A stretch of 64,000 nucleotides of DNA from Ophiura sarsii. Taxonomy: Eukaryota > Echinodermata > Ophiuroidea > Amphilepidida > Ophiuridae. Under the pieces are notes generated by a model. It had not been told where the DNA came from, searched no databases, and saw only the letters and a list, made by a program, of their open reading frames with translations. Shown one piece after another: positions 36,567-48,052 of the stretch (its first letter is position 1; every line of letters starts with the position of its first letter). The stretch is from assembly GCA_035610835.1 (NCBI GenBank), contig CM069448.1, forward strand, positions 29,917,583-29,981,582. The letters are read 5' to 3'. The translations under genes and the position numbers were made by a program.

Positions 36567-36860
36567 TATGTATTTCGAAATCCGAATTGATACTGAAAGC
36601 GCCGCAATACTGCGCTACATTCCCGGGACAACGATAATCACATACTTCTTCGGCTAGTTCACCGTGTATGTCATAGTCCGCACCATCGGTACCACACCCG
36701 CAGAAAGCCCCGGCCTGTAAACCTGCGTATTTCATGCCGTGCGACAAACAATGACCGAAACACAGCTCTCTCGACATGTGGAATAAGTCCAAGATGAGAT
36801 TGGATGCTAACGGGTTGGCAAAAAGAACATCCTGAAAGCACCCAAGATAAGCTTGTCCAC
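36567..36860 (-). CDS. Lectin A exon 5: WSC domain
   Basis: 294 nt, acceptor TTTTTAG|GTGGAC, donor CATA|GTAAGT, phase 1-1. Reads GGQAYLGCFQD, a variable stretch, then SRELCFGHCLSHGMKYAGLQ, GAFCGCG, ELAEEVCDYRCPGN and QYCGAFS. This is a WSC domain: YLGCFxD start, CxxxC..GxxYAGLQ, CxCG, CxxxCxGN and terminal CG. Eight cysteines are visible. WSC domains bind carbohydrate or cell-wall material in many extracellular proteins. The stretch after CFQD differs most from lectin B (VLFANPLASNLIL against PALADALTANLIS); the rest is largely conserved. Confidence 0.92.
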
Positions 36861-37048
36861 CTAAAAATAAAGGTTAGTGTATAGTTAGAACAAGTCTCGG
36901 TATGATGGGGTGCGGCAGCCAGAATACATACGCAGCCCACTCTCACACCACCCACCCCACTAAATTAATTAGAAAAATTACTTCATTTTCTAAATAAATG
37001 GTCGAGTGATTTTTCACTATGATCACCATTTGCTGATTTACATATTAA

Positions 37049-37444
37049 TTAAAGGGACATTAAGTGGTGTTGAAAATTTTAAATGTTTAAAAATTCACTT
37101 CAGAATTCAAGATGAACATTAAAAATTGCCATTATTGTTGTTTCCACTAAACAAAAACACAGCAAAACTTGATTAAAACAATATCATTGCTATTTATTGA
37201 AAAACGCCCTCTATGCAAATATGGTTCGCGTTATGTATCACGCGTACTGCAGGGGGATACTGTCGGACGTAAAATGGGACGAGCATTTTTTGAATCGACG
37301 TTTTCTTGTACAAAGAGAGCTGATTTTTCTTAATCCTTATAGGTGTAAGTTCATACATGTAATACAATTATAAAAATAAACTAATCTCAGTTTTTATCAT
37401 AATTGAGGGCGCTGCCTCCAACACATCTCTTAGTGTCCCTTTAA
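37049..37444. mobile_element. TTAA-target element (family L1), copy in lectin A
   Basis: Starts TTAAAGGGACATTAAGTGGT and ends CTCTTAGTGTCCCTTTAA, 396 bp. It matches 56551-56966 in reverse orientation, including GCAAATATGGTTCGCG and ATCACGCGTACTGCAG. Further copies lie at 48053-48622 and, truncated, at about 61129. No ORF. Confidence 0.85.
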
Positions 37445-38004
37445 GTAATCTGAATCATTTATGGCTAATAAACCCATATTACACTAATGTTTAATGTTGT
37501 AAGATTCATAAGACCAGATATGAACGAATCATGATACCAAAATTGTTTCTTTCCAATGATACAAAATTTGTAGCAATAACTTGTTTCAGAGCTCAGCAGC
37601 CACGTGTTTAAGAATACGGGGAGGTCTCGATCTGAATTGTCCAAAATTATAAAGCATCGCTCTACAACACTGCAAAAAGTACCCTACTCGAACAACGCCA
37701 GTTGCTTAAAGGTTTTTAAACAGCATTGTGGAGTTAGCTGTCAATCTTTCACATCATTGAACAAATAAAAGAGTTGTTCTTTGGTCCATTTTGAATGAGA
37801 CATCCCCACATTCGTAAACAAGTGGCTAAGCACTAAAACAAGTGATTGCTACGAATGAGGTATAGTCGGAAAGAAGAACACATCAACTTTTATTGATATG
37901 AAACACAAAATATTCATATAAAATGGCGAATGAAATCAAATTTCCAAACTTTTATGTGCTATTTATTTCAAACAATGGTGTATGAACTACAAATCGAAAC
38001 TCAC

Positions 38005-38172
38005 TGTCACTGTTTGATGCGGTAACATTGCTTTGTATTGGTATATAGCCAGATGAAGTCGTAACATCTCCAGCAGTAGAGGGCGACACACTATTAATAT
38101 TGCTAGTACCTGGCAATGATGATGGCTGCATGCTTGTGAAACCAACTACAGCTTCTGAACCAGCGACTAGTT
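38005..38172 (-). CDS. Lectin A exon 4: Ser/Thr-rich linker
   Basis: 168 nt, acceptor AATCACAG|AACTAG, donor GACA|GTGAGT, phase 1-1. Reads ELVAGSEAVVGFTSMQPSS, LPGTSNINSVSPSTAGDVTT, SSGYIPIQSNVTASNSD. Low-complexity, rich in Ser and Thr, probably an O-glycosylated stalk between domains. Lectin B has the same exon, with about five copies of a hexapeptide where A has about one and a half, and lacks the TTSSGYIPIQSNV segment. Confidence 0.8.
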
Positions 38173-40768
38173 CTGTGATTATCAAAATGTACAGATAATA
38201 AATTATTTGGCCATATTTTACTATGATCTCACAAATCCTTTCAATCCTGTGCGGCCAACGCAAATGAGTGGTATTATTAGGCAAAGAAGCGCCATATACA
38301 CCTTTAAGGCACGCGCGTAACGAGTCGACAATTGTATTGGGCCACATTGCGTGCGTCCGTCCATGGCACAATTATTACTAATTCACTTCATATCTTGGTT
38401 TTGAGGACATGCATCTCAGAAATTCAGATTTTCATTGATATTTCTGTCAGATAACGGGTTCTTGAGGTATGATCAAAGTGTAAGTTTTCAATATTTTAAT
38501 CGATAATCGATAATTAATGAAAATTAATAATTGAAATGTGCACGCAATCCTTTAATTTCTCCTAAAATGTTTTGACGTAAGTGCTAGTTTGAACAACAGG
38601 CGTGTGCTTTTTAGAGCAATATCAACGGACGGACGCACGTAACGTCCGTGGACCTAAACCCTCTAACCATGCTAACTGAATAAACACTTTCTTCGTGTGG
38701 TAGACGATTTCACAATCATTAGCTAGTTAAAAGGCAAGTTAGCGGTGAACAACAGCGTAAGTCAATTTATCACCAAAACGAACCGCGCAATTTCGAACCG
38801 CGCACTTTGGGTACTAACACCGAGTTAAACTCCCGCGGAAATTGAGTGATCTTGAGGTGAAATCAAAGTCTTTCATTAATATTAAGGTCTTGAAATACTC
38901 CTGATAGGAGGATCTGTCTTACAAACGTATTGAATCCAGTCTATGTCATCTACAAGCAGAGCATTTCACATCGGCATTTTACAAATCCGTCGATATCGAA
39001 AATGAAATGCGTCCGAGTAGTGTATACATTGATATGCCAAACAACTGTCTTAAATAGCGAAATTACATAATGTTATGTATTGAGAAAAATGATGGTTTTA
39101 GCAGCTATTATTCGGCGTGACCATTTTTAAAAGTACATTAAAAGTCAAAAGTACATTAAAAGTCGTATGAAGTGAGAGTAAAATTTGGAACCATTGGCAT
39201 TTTTGCATTCGTCCATTCGTGTGCGATCGCGTTATATTTTCATTTTAAACGGATTGCGGGCTATGTGCATAAGGAACAACTTTCGAGGGAATCTCTTTCA
39301 ACTGACTAACTAAAAAAAACAGTGATTTCCTTTTTATTTAACAGAATAAATGAAGTTTTTGCATTATGTGGCTCTAGAAACAGAATTGATAAACGGTTTC
39401 CCTTGATAGCTCAGTTGGTAGAGCGTTCGCCTTCAAACAGGATGTCCGGGGTTCGATCCTGTCGCTGACCACAATGTCATATGATTTTTGTTCCGTCATC
39501 AGAATCAATGTTGATTGGTTTTTTGCTATAAATTATATATTTTTATATTTAATTTATTTATGATTGTTTGGTTGATTTCTTTCATAAGTTCACAGATCCA
39601 ACCATTCTATAATCCCAAAGCGGTAGGCCAAAGCGATAGGCCTACCTCGATATGCTCGGGAGTGACTTATGCTCATCCCGGTCTGAGGCTGTACACACAT
39701 CAGTCCTAGGTCACAGGGCAGGGGTTGCACAGTTAACACGTCCCCTTCGCGTGTTATTCCACTAGGAATGTTGCGAAATATTCAAGAAGAAGAAGAAGTA
39801 TTCATAAATATTAAGACGCGACGTATTACGCTCCATGATATGAAGTTCTGAAGATGGCTTTTCATGACAAAAATTAATGTTTTGCTGCATTTACACCTGA
39901 TTTGCCTCATTATGTGTCGTGTGTCTTTTGAAACTATAGTATTTGAGTGGGTGAAGGAATAACTTCAGCACAATCACACCCAGGCGGACCAATCGATTGA
40001 GCGACATGGCCATAGTGATTGCAGAAGTATACTGTCAAAAAGGTTCCGAATTTTGATGTTGGATTAGAGCTCAAGATGATGCGGCAACATTTGTCTTAAA
40101 CACTCAAAGAATATCTCAAAGGAGGAATATGAAACATCTTATTATATCTATCATCATGTGAACTGATTTTTACGGCGTTCAAAAATAAGGCATTTATGGA
40201 CATTTTCCACCTGATTTTCACACCGTTTCATCCCGTTCATGTCAATTTTTACTCTGATGTAGCTGCATGTTTTCACACATTTCAGGGTAAACTTTACTTT
40301 ATAAATTAATTAAATGGAAAAAATATTGAATGGGAGGGATATATACTTCAATGTATATATGTTAATTGATCAACGATCGAATGTCTTGTTATGATTATAT
40401 TTCGGCATGAATAAACGCTTCTTATTTTGATCTACGCAATTTTATAAATTCATTTTTTTGTATATCGCAGGGTGCTCTCGCCTTGATAATTTGGGGTCTA
40501 ATCGAAGATGCCTTTCAACTATAGCCCTGCCTACCTGTGTTATATTGCTCCATAACTGATAACACCAGTATCGATTTCTCGGCCACGCGGCTATTGATTT
40601 TACCATATCAATTACATATTTTTCAGAAACCTTTCCCAATTTTCAAGGTCTATCGCAAGGATTACTGAACCAATACTAGGCATGTTTGTACTTACTTCAA
40701 TGCATTACTCATGGTGATTACAAATATGGTAATGAAATTCAAATATGGTAATAAAATCCTTGACTCAC
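38173..40768. other. Lectin A intron 3
   Basis: 2.6-kb intron. It holds a tRNA-like sequence at 39399-39471, a (GAA)n tract at about 39784-39799, and a 12-bp inverted pair (GTGCGTCCGTCC near 38351 and GGACGGACGCAC near 38627) that may mark a decayed element. No exon seen. Confidence 0.45.
39399..39471 (+). pseudogene. tRNA-like sequence (pseudogene or SINE head)
   Basis: TAGCTCAGTTGG (A box) and GGTTCGATCC (B box) are correctly spaced, but the acceptor and anticodon stems do not pair. With downstream sequence to the (GAA)n tract near 39.8 kb it may be a tRNA-derived SINE. Confidence 0.5.
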
Positions 40769-40840
40769 CTGATTGCGTTATAATTTCTCCAGCTAGAGGT
40801 TCATCTGCTTGTGGTGCTACTGCCACATCCTCGAGGACAT
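40769..40840 (-). CDS. Lectin A exon 3: short acidic linker
   Basis: A 72-nt exon, acceptor TTCATAG|ATGTCC, donor AATCAG|GTGAGTC, phase 1-1, encoding DVLEDVAVAPQADEPLAGEI then ITQS. It is recognised by its splice sites and by phase agreement with both neighbours, not by homology. I found no counterpart in lectin B between 60.4 and 61.3 kb, so it was gained in A or lost in B. A 72-nt symmetrical exon could also be skipped without changing the frame. Confidence 0.65.
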
Positions 40841-41232
40841 CTATGAATTAATTGTGAGAGCACGGATATTACAAAGTGTTTTGATGTAATATAACATATA
40901 CCTTTGGATAGTTATATCATGTGTTCTGTATGCAACGTCAACGTGCTATGACTACCAAAAGGGTATAGAAGTAACGATATTTTCCCCAGCGTAGCGTATG
41001 CTACCATAGAGGGTCGGATCTGGGATATCTGTGAGTCGACATTCTCGAACAAGGGGGGAATTCTGCGACACAAATCACAACCATCAAAATAATGGAAAAA
41101 AATAAGTCTTTAAAGAGTAGTTGGGATAATTCTATAAAACAATGTATTCAATAAAACATAGATTGCGAAGAGTACAATAGGAAGGAAATTATAGAATTAT
41201 TTAAAATAGTTAACTGCACACTGTGGTCATAC

Positions 41233-41490
41233 CTGCATTTGTGCTATAGAATGATGTGAAATCATCTGAATACACCATTCGCTGACGCACGCGTCTATGG
41301 TCTTGGTAACACGTTTTAGTCGCCGACTCATAAGAAGGGACGTAGATGTGTTTGCCAACCGGTGAGGCAACTATCTGGGTGCATTTATTCATGTCTTCGG
41401 CGGGTAAAGACCATCGCCACTTATCGCCTTCATTTGGATCGGGTAGCTTTCTCACAAAACATAGGTAGCCATCCACGGGGAAAATAAGAC
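41233..41490 (-). CDS. Lectin A exon 2: unrecognised conserved domain
   Basis: 258 nt, acceptor GTTTTTAG|GTCTTA, donor AATGCAG|GTATGACC, phase 1-1. Reads GLIFPVDGYLCFVRKLPDP, KWRWSLPAEDMNKC, GKHIYVPSYESATKTC, QDHRRVRQRMVYSDD and ends FYSTNA. I do not recognise the fold. It has three cysteines and several aromatic and basic residues. Lectin B carries an exon of identical length; I count nine differences over 85 residues, which shows it is a real, constrained coding unit. Confidence 0.85.
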
Positions 41491-41834
41491 CTAAAAACGG
41501 CATTCGAAAAGAAGCAAAAAATAAATGATTGTGCCATTTTCAGCAAGCGGGTAGGGACAAAACAGTTAACATAAAGTACAGACGCCTGCCGCGTGGAAAG
41601 TGTTAAGGGTTCAAGAAATGTTATTGAAATTGTAAAGATGTTTGTCTTCCTTGTTATAAAGTAGAAAACTTGCGAGATTAATGATCTATCAAGGTGTTTA
41701 AGCTGACACGAACCTCAGTGAACTAATAATAATTATACAATCATACATCTAACGATTTATGCCATATTTGAAATGTTGTCATTAATTTTATGGATCAATT
41801 TTGACATTAGGTTGGCTCAAATACACTTATAATT

Positions 41835-42300
41835 TATCTACGGCACATAATCTCCTGGCCGCAGTTCGACATACGTGGGCGTACGTCAATCAGGCTGCGA
41901 ACGCATGCTTGAACTCACAAAATACTGCCAACCAACAACACCAAAGCACCTGATTGGTCAAATTTAAACTGAAGCCTTTTTAACGATCGTCACGCTGCGC
42001 CGTATCCACCAACGCAGTGGTCCGCTGCGCCGTAACCACCGACGCAGTGGGGCGCGATGGTGCGTGAATAAGCTCACGAGTTTTTCAGTTCTCACATTTG
42101 AGCACCAACCAATCAGAGCCGTGAGGTCTAGATTACGTAGTGCGCACCACGGATGACCGTTGCACCGTTTTGAAATGAGGTTGATCTCGTGTACTTTACG
42201 CGAGCTCAACCTCATGTGACGTGGGTCCATTGTATCACATTCACAAACAGATGGCGTTATGTTTTAAAGAAAAACCTTGCAGACGACTGGGACCACAATT
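41835..42300 (-). promoter_or_regulatory. Conserved non-coding block in the intron upstream of exon 2 (copy A)
   Basis: About 450 bp closely match 61893-62347 at the same place in lectin B, while most surrounding intron does not align. It has two CCAAT boxes (CCAACCAATCAGAGCC on +, GACCAATCAGGTGC on -), tandem CCACTGCGT(C/T)GGTGG units and many CpGs. The minus strand also has MDPRHMRLSS followed by C|GTAAAGTA, a phase-1 donor in both copies, so an alternative first exon is conceivable. The reading frame downstream is not conserved. It may be regulatory or a repeat. Confidence 0.4.
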
Positions 42301-42370
42301 CGTCAATGTGCCATCTGATACGTAAACACACCTAGCAACATCTGTAGCAACATTCGAAATGTCGTCTAGT

Positions 42371-42433
42371 CATTGAAAAGCATCCACAAATACCAAATTT
42401 AATTTCCACCTTCAAAGATCAACGGTCGCTATC
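42371..42433 (-). pseudogene. Vestige of the lectin B Cys-rich exon
   Basis: The minus strand reads SLKVEIKFGICGCFSM, matching FKVEINFSICGCFPI in the intact exon of lectin B (62909-63193). A stop codon (TGA) precedes it and homology ends after about 20 codons. Lectin A has therefore lost this domain. Confidence 0.6.
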
Positions 42434-42599
42434 GTCTTGAAATAAAATAAGAATAAATAGTTTGTTTGATTTTATGAAGGACATACAATGATACACCCAG
42501 TGTTGGTGTAGGTGTGATGAAGTAGACACGGCTTCAGATATATTTTACTTGAAGTCTGCTTACATGGTTTTGGTCCACATGATGGCCACACACATACAT

Positions 42600-43606
42600 G
42601 TACATATTATCTCTTCACGTTGCATTTTGACACACCTTAATTTGATACCCATGTTATTCTACATTAATCTGTTGTTATATTTCTCCATTATTGCTTTTAA
42701 CCCTGCCCATTGTTTGCAATCGGGAGCAAGAAACCGGCTTTCTTGCTGCGAGTGAAGTGCTAGTAACCTCTCCTCTCCAAAGGGCTCACTACGTATTTAC
42801 TATTGTGCCGGTCACATAACATCTTCCGTTTTAAGTTGATTAGGGAATGTTGTCACGCAAGTATCATTTTTATACCTACTAAGTAACCATGTATCTCTGT
42901 GTTACCCTGCATTGTTTGTCTTCTCGGGAGCAAGAAACCGGCTTTCTTGCTGAGAGTGAAGTGCTGGTAACCTCTCCTCTCCAGGGATCTTATCTCCGTG
43001 CCGGTCACTTTTGCATCTTCTGTTAATGTGTAAATTTGTGTTTTTTATTATATGTTTTATAATATAACCCAGCCCACATTCTACCAAGGGAATGGAATGC
43101 TGTAGCTCCATGTTGAGGATGTACGTGCTTGCAATCTCTCCTCTCCTGAGTTAAATCATTTGTTTTGTGCTGGTCGCATTTTTTCTTCACAAATATTTTA
43201 TCTCTTGTAGTTTTTAAGTGTGTAATAAAATGAGTTTTTATCTCCTTGTTGCTTGTACAGGTACATTACTTATAGACTACCTATTTCATGTATTTGATTG
43301 GTGCTTAATACCTTTTCTTGTTTTATGAAATGTTGTTTTGATATATCATAATGTTCTTTTATGTAGCCCACGTCTCTTTTTCTATCTGCGATAGACATCT
43401 CTTTTCTGTCTGCATCTCTTGAATCATTGATTTGCAAGTATACAAGGAGAGACGTGGTGCATCAATTGTTGTGTTTTCCCTGCTTGTATTATGTGCAATT
43501 ATTTATAATATTTTATGGTTTTTAGGTTGATTTGTGGTTTTCTTTTTGTAAAATAGTTTTGTGAAGCGCCCAGAGGCTCCTTGCATTGGGCGCTATAGTA
43601 AATCCA

Positions 43607-43665
<59 letters not shown>
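42600..43665 (+). mobile_element. LINE 3' end with 3'UTR tandem repeats and (ATT)n tail
   Basis: Three units with GGGAGCAAGAAACCGGCTTT and GTAACCTCTCCTCTCC (42703-43195; the third is diverged) precede a hairpin GCGCCCA...TGGGCGC at about 43566-43593 and an (ATT)n tail (about 43610-43665). A hairpin plus ATT-microsatellite tail is typical of CR1/L2-type LINE 3' ends. No coding part is attached. Confidence 0.65.
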
Positions 43666-43666
<1 letters not shown>

Positions 43667-43904
43667 TACTTGGTCCTGAATGGAAAATGTTTGAGTTTTT
43701 GTTTCTATGTTCTGCTAATGTGGGAAGAGTGGACATTTTTGTAAGCTTCCTCTGACCAACATATCTACTATAATAAGTTAGATGTAAACAAGGCGATATA
43801 GAATAACCAGGTTTTTTTGCAGTCGAGGTGCATTTCCGATAGCCTGTTTGTATGAAGGCGACGAATAAATCCTGTGCTATACGGGCGAACGGAACTCTCA
43901 TGTA

Positions 43905-46660
43905 GGGTCGGTCAAAGGTCAAACCATCGAGAATCGACTAATATACTATATTGCTACTGTGTCTTTCTTTCTGGCAACAGAGCCATAGCGCGTAACCATT
44001 TGACCAACTTTAACCATATTATGTCAAAAGTACCCTTTGGTGAACCACTACTTAGGCTTGAGGTCATACAGAGGTCAATAGAGGTCATTGGAGAAAACAG
44101 GGCAAAAAATTAATACATGCTTTGTTTTTGACCGGACTTGCATCTTTCGTGTGTCTTTTGATATTTAAAAGCCAAGAAAAAAGGAAATCATGACATTTGA
44201 GTGAAAGGTCAAGAAAGGGTCACTAGAGGTCAAGTTGTCCATTTCAACTTCTTTTCACTCAAAATGCTACTCCTCCGAGCGGAAATGATTGATGTTTGTC
44301 AGAATTTGTCAAGAGATTCCCTGGTTCCATGTTTATATAGAATCTTCAGCGATTAAAAGTGACATGTCATATGGGTCAGTAGGAGTCATTGAATTATACA
44401 GGTGTAAAATATAAGGTATACTCAGATTTTGACCGGTCTTAGGCTTGAATATCAAAACCATCATGCTCTTGTGAAAAATTTGATAACAAATTCAAAAATA
44501 GATTACTACTCGGCTCAGCAAGTAAACGAAAGTGCCGGAGATCAAAAGAGACTTTTCAATGTTATAGATAAACTTCTTCACAAATCAAAAATACCTGTAC
44601 TGCCCTCTTCAGATTCTGACAAATTGCTGGCCATCACATTTGCCGACTTTTTTCGTGAAAATATTGAAACCATTCAAAAAAATCTTCAAAATTAATTCTG
44701 CATGTGCCTCATCAAATTCCTCCTGCTTGATACCTAAATGATCTGTGCATTTGCACCCACCAATGATGAAGAGATCAAAAAAATTCATCATGAAATCACC
44801 ATCCAAATCATGTGAACTTGATCATCTGCCAACATCACTTATGATATTTTTGTACCATTTATAACTAGCATTGTTAATAAATCGCTGATAACTGGAACTT
44901 TCCCTCAAAGTCAGAAAATTGCATATGTTCGTCCTCTCATCAAGAAGCTTAGTTTGGATAAGGACATCTTAAAAAACTACAGTCCAATCTCAAATTTAAA
45001 ATTTCACGGAAAGACGATTTGATAATAAGAATATTTGATAATATCAATACCAATTCCTTATATGTCGGATCCATATCAATATAAACAATGGCACAGAACC
45101 CGCCTTTTCCGAGTTAACAATGACATTCGCACAGCTCTCAACAATGGACAAATTACAGGCTTGATTATCGTAGCATTCAGGATCAAGCCTTGGACTGGTG
45201 CAAATCCTACCTTTCCAATAGACCCCAATATGTTCGCATTGGTACTGCTACTTCTTAACCCACTGTGCTTGATTACTCTGTTCCACAAGGATCTGTGCTT
45301 GGACCGCAATGGTTCACTGTCTACACTTACCCTGTCCGTGACATTATTCTTCGACACAAATTAACTTATCATGTTTACGCTGATGACACACAGCTTTATT
45401 TGTCAAAATGCAGACTCCGCCATAGCTACTTCAAATGCAACTTCTTCAAGTAACTATCTAAGCGCTCTTGGGGAGACAGATCTTTTGCTATTACAGCTCC
45501 TCGTCTCTGGAATGAACTTCCTATCCATATTAAAACTGCAACAACTGTTACAATCTTCAAAAAACTGTTGAAAACACATCTGATGTCTGAGACATTTTGT
45601 AATAAATAATTAAGTAGTTTTATTGTTGTTGTTTATCGTTTTTTATTGATATTGTATTTTATGTTTGTGCCTTGAGCGCCCTTATTTAGAGTGGATATGT
45701 GCCTTGACACTAATATTATTATTATTATTATTATATTGCATTTTGTGCGCATTGATAGGCCACGAAAAAAAGTCAATCATAAAATTGGGGTCGAAGGTCA
45801 CGAAAGGGGTCCAAATGTTAATGTTCAATCCTTTCACTCAAAATGCTACTCCTTCGAGAGGAAATGATTGATGATTGTCAGAATTAGTCAATGATTACTT
45901 GGATCCATGTACATATATAGGGTCTTCAGCGATCAAATGTGACATGTCATATGGGTCACTAGGGGTCATTCAACTATCAGGTGTAAAATTTAAGACATGC
46001 TCCGATTTTGACCAGACATAAGTTGCGTCTAATGCGCATTGATAAGCCAAGAAAAAAAATCATAACATTGGGGTCAAAGGTCAAAAGGAGGTCCCTAGGG
46101 TCAGTATTTTAATGTTCCATCCTTTCAATCAAAATGCTACTCCTCCGAGAGGAAATGATAGATGATTGTCAAAATTAGTCAAATGATTCCTTGGATCCAT
46201 GTACATATAGGGTCTTCAGGGATTAAAAGTGACATGTCATAATGGGGTCACTAGGGGTCATTGAACTGTACAGGTGTAAAATTTAAGACACTCTCTGACT
46301 TTGACCGGACTTGTTGCATCGTGTGCGCAGTATACCAAGAACAAAGTTATGATCTTGGGTCAAATGTCAAGAAGGGATCACTAGGGGTCAAAATGTCAAT
46401 GTTCATCCTTTCACTCAAACTTCTACTCCTCCGAGAGGAAATGATCGATGTAAGAATTAGTCAAAAGATTCCTTGGATCCATGTACATTAAGGATCTTCA
46501 GCGATTAAAAGTGACATGTCATATGGGGTCACTAGGGGTCATTGAACTATACAGGTGCAATATGTAAGACATACTCCGATTTTGACTTTTCAAAAAGTAA
46601 CTTACCACTACTACAGGGGCCGAAAACAACTGTCAGCCATATAACGAGGTCAAAGGTCAA
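43905..46660. repeat. ~280-bp tandem array rich in AGGTCA half-sites
   Basis: Four copies of a roughly 280-bp unit (about 44150-44440, then 45750-46015, 46015-46310 and 46310-46600). Shared landmarks are ATGCTACTCCTCCGAG, GGAAATGATTGATG, GTGACATGTCATATGGG and TTTTGACCGGACTT. AGGTCA-like hexamers abound, with DR1 spacing at 46071-46083 and 46647-46659, and near-perfect at 43909-43921. A LINE fragment splits the array. Confidence 0.8.
44429..45735 (+). mobile_element. Decayed CR1/L2-type LINE (reverse transcriptase pieces)
   Basis: In pieces and shifting frames: a pre-RT segment (YYSAQQVNESAGDQKRLF, then LLAITFADFFRENI), an RT segment (SVPQGSVLGPQWFT and YADDTQLYL, the catalytic YADD), and the C-terminal GDRSFAITAPRLWNELPIHI then FKKLLKTHLM. 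Frameshifts, stops and a missing palm/thumb segment make it dead. It ends in (ATT)n at about 45712-45735 and lies inside the ~280-bp array. Confidence 0.88.
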
Positions 46661-46925
46661 CGCCCTCGACTAATATCCGTGATCTATGATCACAGCTAGC
46701 TCTAGTTTTGTTTATGAAACTATTTCAAAACAAGGCAACACATTTGGGTTAAAAAATATCAAATTCGACAAAACAAGTGATTCGGTCGGACCCGTAGAAC
46801 ACTCGTCACCGAAAGGGCTAGTTATTACGACATACATGATTGGTTGTGATCATAGGTCCTTCAAAGATCTCTGTTGTAATCAAAGGTAGTAGTATGCAAC
46901 TTTTTTGTAAATATAATTCATACTT

Positions 46926-47796
46926 AGGGACCGTTCATTATTTATGGTGGGGTTGGGTAAAATATAGGGGGGGGTCATGTAACTTTCATATGTTGAAATA
47001 GGGGGGGTTATGTAACTTTTTATTCTTGAACAGGGGGGTTGTGTAAATTTGTTTAAACTAAAGATGGTGGTGATTGGAGTGATTTTAGAGGCTATTTTGG
47101 AGTGTAAATGCCATTTTTTTCTGCGCTTCGCGCATATTTTCTTAAAACCTATCGACTTCAAAAACTTTTACTATGAGACGACTTCTGGACAGCAAATCGA
47201 CGATATGGTGGGAAAACATCTATATAATCATCAACGGTCGAGACATTAGAGCCACAGGGTGTATAATGTTACAAAATCCAATTTCATGATTTAAAAATGT
47301 GATTTATTGCATGCTTTTCACCTCATCTCTGCTTTGCACCAATGCTCACAAAAGTAGAACGTTTCACTGGATTATACGTTTCTGCTCATGTTCTAACTTG
47401 TTGGGGTTATAAAGACACCCAAAATGTATTAATATGAAGTAAAAAATCCAACTCGCTACGCTCGCCATTACTAATTTCACACAATATAAAAAAGAAGGGG
47501 CATCATAAAATTATTGGCCGTTCAGATAGGGCACAAACAAAATTTGCCAACGTATCCATGAACAAAATTCCAAAGGTAAAGACAGCCCCATAAGTATGTG
47601 ACAAGTTGATTTTTTTCGGGGATGGGGGGGGGGGGGGGTTGTGTAAAAAGCTACTGGTTAGCAGGGGGGTCATGTAATTTTCAGTTTCAGCTGTAGGGGG
47701 GGTTAGGTAATTTTAACATACAAGTCTCGAATTTGTCCCAACCCCCACGCCCCCCCCCCCCCCCCCCCCCCTCCACCATAAATAATGAACGGTCCC
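46926..47796. mobile_element. Inverted-repeat element with G/C-run interior
   Basis: TAGGGACCGTTCATTATTTA (left) and TAAATAATGAACGGTCCC (right) are inverse copies. Inside both arms lie repeats of AGGGGGGGTTATGTAACTTT type, a G run at about 47627 and a C run at about 47750-47771. About 870 bp, no transposase recognised. Confidence 0.75.
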
Positions 47797-48052
47797 TTAG
47801 TGATGAATAAATAACAACCTATTGGCTCGGCCTAGACAATATCTTCTGTGTATATGAAGCTCCATGGAAACACTCATGTCGTATGTTGTTATCGTGAACA
47901 GTAGAGTATTCAAAACAACCATTACCTATATATAAATATTGATGATGTTCTATGTATTAATAAATATTTGAGTTGTTAATGAATAGCAAAAGACACGGCA
48001 AATTAATCAGGATTCATCAACTTAATGTGATGGTAAAAACCACAACGATGCA

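Noticed and set aside
39399..39471. Functional tRNA gene
   Set aside because: A and B boxes are present, but acceptor and anticodon stems do not pair.
41964..42230. 88-codon minus-strand frame starting MDPRHMRLSS, also at 62048-62290
   Set aside because: Conserved as DNA, but the two copies differ by indels that shift the frame, so the long frame is not a protein. A short alternative first exon is kept only as a possibility.
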